The notes under the pieces were generated by a model. The model was given only the letters and a program-made list of their open reading frames with translations, did no database searches and was not told the DNA's origin. Below are positions 63,588-64,000 of a stretch of 64,000 bases of DNA, piece by piece. The first letter of the stretch is position 1, and each line of letters opens with the position of its first letter. A program made the position numbers and the translations under genes. This DNA is from Bacteroidales bacterium (lineage in GTDB: Bacteria > Bacteroidota > Bacteroidia > Bacteroidales > GCA-2748055), in NCBI GenBank assembly GCA_020636775.1, contig JACJXF010000002.1, forward strand, positions 1 to 64,000. Reading direction: 5' to 3'.

Positions 63588-64000
63588 ATGAAAAAATTCT
63601 GGATTATAAGTTTGCTTGCAACGGTTTCTTTCTTTGGCTTCTCACAAAACAAAGCCACACATCATGTTATAAATGTTCAGGTCAATCCCTCCACCTCTCA
63701 TATTACTGTGACAGATTCCATTTTTACATCCGGAAAGTCAGAATTGGTTATGAGTCTGAATGCCTCATTTAAGGTTACTTCTTTTTCAAAAAATGCAAAG
63801 GCTGAAAAGATTTCCGGAACCATAAATGCAAAAGATGTTGGTATGGACAGGGACGAAAACAGCGGGGAGGTGAAACTCAATAAGTGGAAGATAAAGCTGA
63901 AAAAATCTGCAGATTTTTTTGTTGTTAAGTACGAAGGAGATATAGTGTCCGGCTTCTCAACAAGTGAGGAGGACTATGCGCGTGGCTTCAGTGAAACAGC
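63588..64000 (+). CDS. M1-family aminopeptidase-like protein, N-terminal part (cut by window end)
   Basis: An open frame from the ATG at 63588 to the window edge gives 137 codons. It starts with a signal peptide (MKKFWIISLLATVSFFGFSQ) followed by HHVINVQVNPSTSHITVTDSI, the N-terminal beta-sandwich pattern of M1-type peptidases (bound to an HD/NL..LNP-like start), and ends at DYARGFSETA, a segment I associate with Bacteroidota M1-like proteins. The zinc motif HExxH would lie beyond the window, so activity cannot be judged. Confidence 0.62.
   Translation, partial: MKKFWIISLLATVSFFGFSQNKATHHVINVQVNPSTSHITVTDSIFTSGKSELVMSLNASFKVTSFSKNAKAEKISGTINAKDVGMDRDENSGEVKLNKWKIKLKKSADFFVVKYEGDIVSGFSTSEEDYARGFSET

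Overview
The window is a stretch of chromosome from a member of the Bacteroidota, probably a Bacteroidales/Marinilabiliales-type or related polysaccharide-degrading lineage; a species cannot be named from sequence alone. The evidence is the set of phylum-typical genes (gldH, sprE/porW, porX, a DUF4270 lipoprotein, a PSP1-domain protein, HU-SPOR fusion), a glycoside hydrolase ending in a type IX secretion (T9SS) sorting domain, frequent TTG starts, absence of clear Shine-Dalgarno sequences, and several TAnnTTTG -7 promoter boxes. No rRNA, tRNA, CRISPR array, transposase or prophage gene was seen.

Layout. 1-8.5 kb: radA, a heptose-type nucleotidyltransferase, a flippase-like membrane protein, panD and panC on the minus strand, then a glycogen-synthase-like protein, a DUF4270 lipoprotein and glmS on the plus strand. 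8.5-14.6 kb: a minus-strand surface-polysaccharide operon (rfbB, galE, nucleotide-sugar dehydrogenase, and WbpB/WbpD/WbpE-type enzymes for a 2,3-diacetamido-uronic acid sugar nucleotide). 14.7-19.8 kb: an HU-TM-SPOR protein, metG, ldcA and a YraN nuclease-like protein. 19.9-28.1 kb: an AT-rich accessory segment of secreted or membrane proteins, including an amidohydrolase fused to an Omp85-type outer-membrane barrel. 28.4-38 kb: housekeeping genes (MmcQ-like, DUF502, DUF47-PiT phosphate uptake, LuxE-like, pgk, holB, PSP1, gldH, trmB, an alkyltransferase-like gene) and a small GxxExxY gene framed by inverted repeats. 38.3-48.6 kb: mrp and a NifU-type protein, the T9SS genes sprE and porX, tsaE, alanine dehydrogenase, a lipoprotein, plsC and waaA. 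49-51.7 kb: B12-dependent ribonucleotide reductase, followed by a terminator and a 5 x 31 bp tandem repeat. 52-63.4 kb: a beta-glucan utilisation cluster without SusC/SusD. The window ends inside an M1-like peptidase gene.

How the parts fit. SprE, PorX and GldH belong to the T9SS/gliding machinery, and the GH16-CBM6 enzyme at 52 kb carries the C-terminal signal that this system secretes. That enzyme, a clan GH-A lipoprotein, a sugar-porter MFS and a large cytoplasmic GH94/GH149/GH161-like phosphorylase suggest extracellular cleavage of a beta-1,3-glucan, import of products and phosphorolysis in the cytoplasm; an ADP-ribosylglycohydrolase-fold lipoprotein and a DMT-type carrier follow. waaA, the heptose-type nucleotidyltransferase, glmS, galE, rfbB and the Wbp-type genes all serve envelope glycan synthesis.

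The strongest candidates for something undescribed are the amidohydrolase-Omp85 fusion (20.8-23.5 kb), the GxxExxY gene bounded by structured inverted repeats with a third copy 3 kb away, and the SusCD-less glucan cluster.
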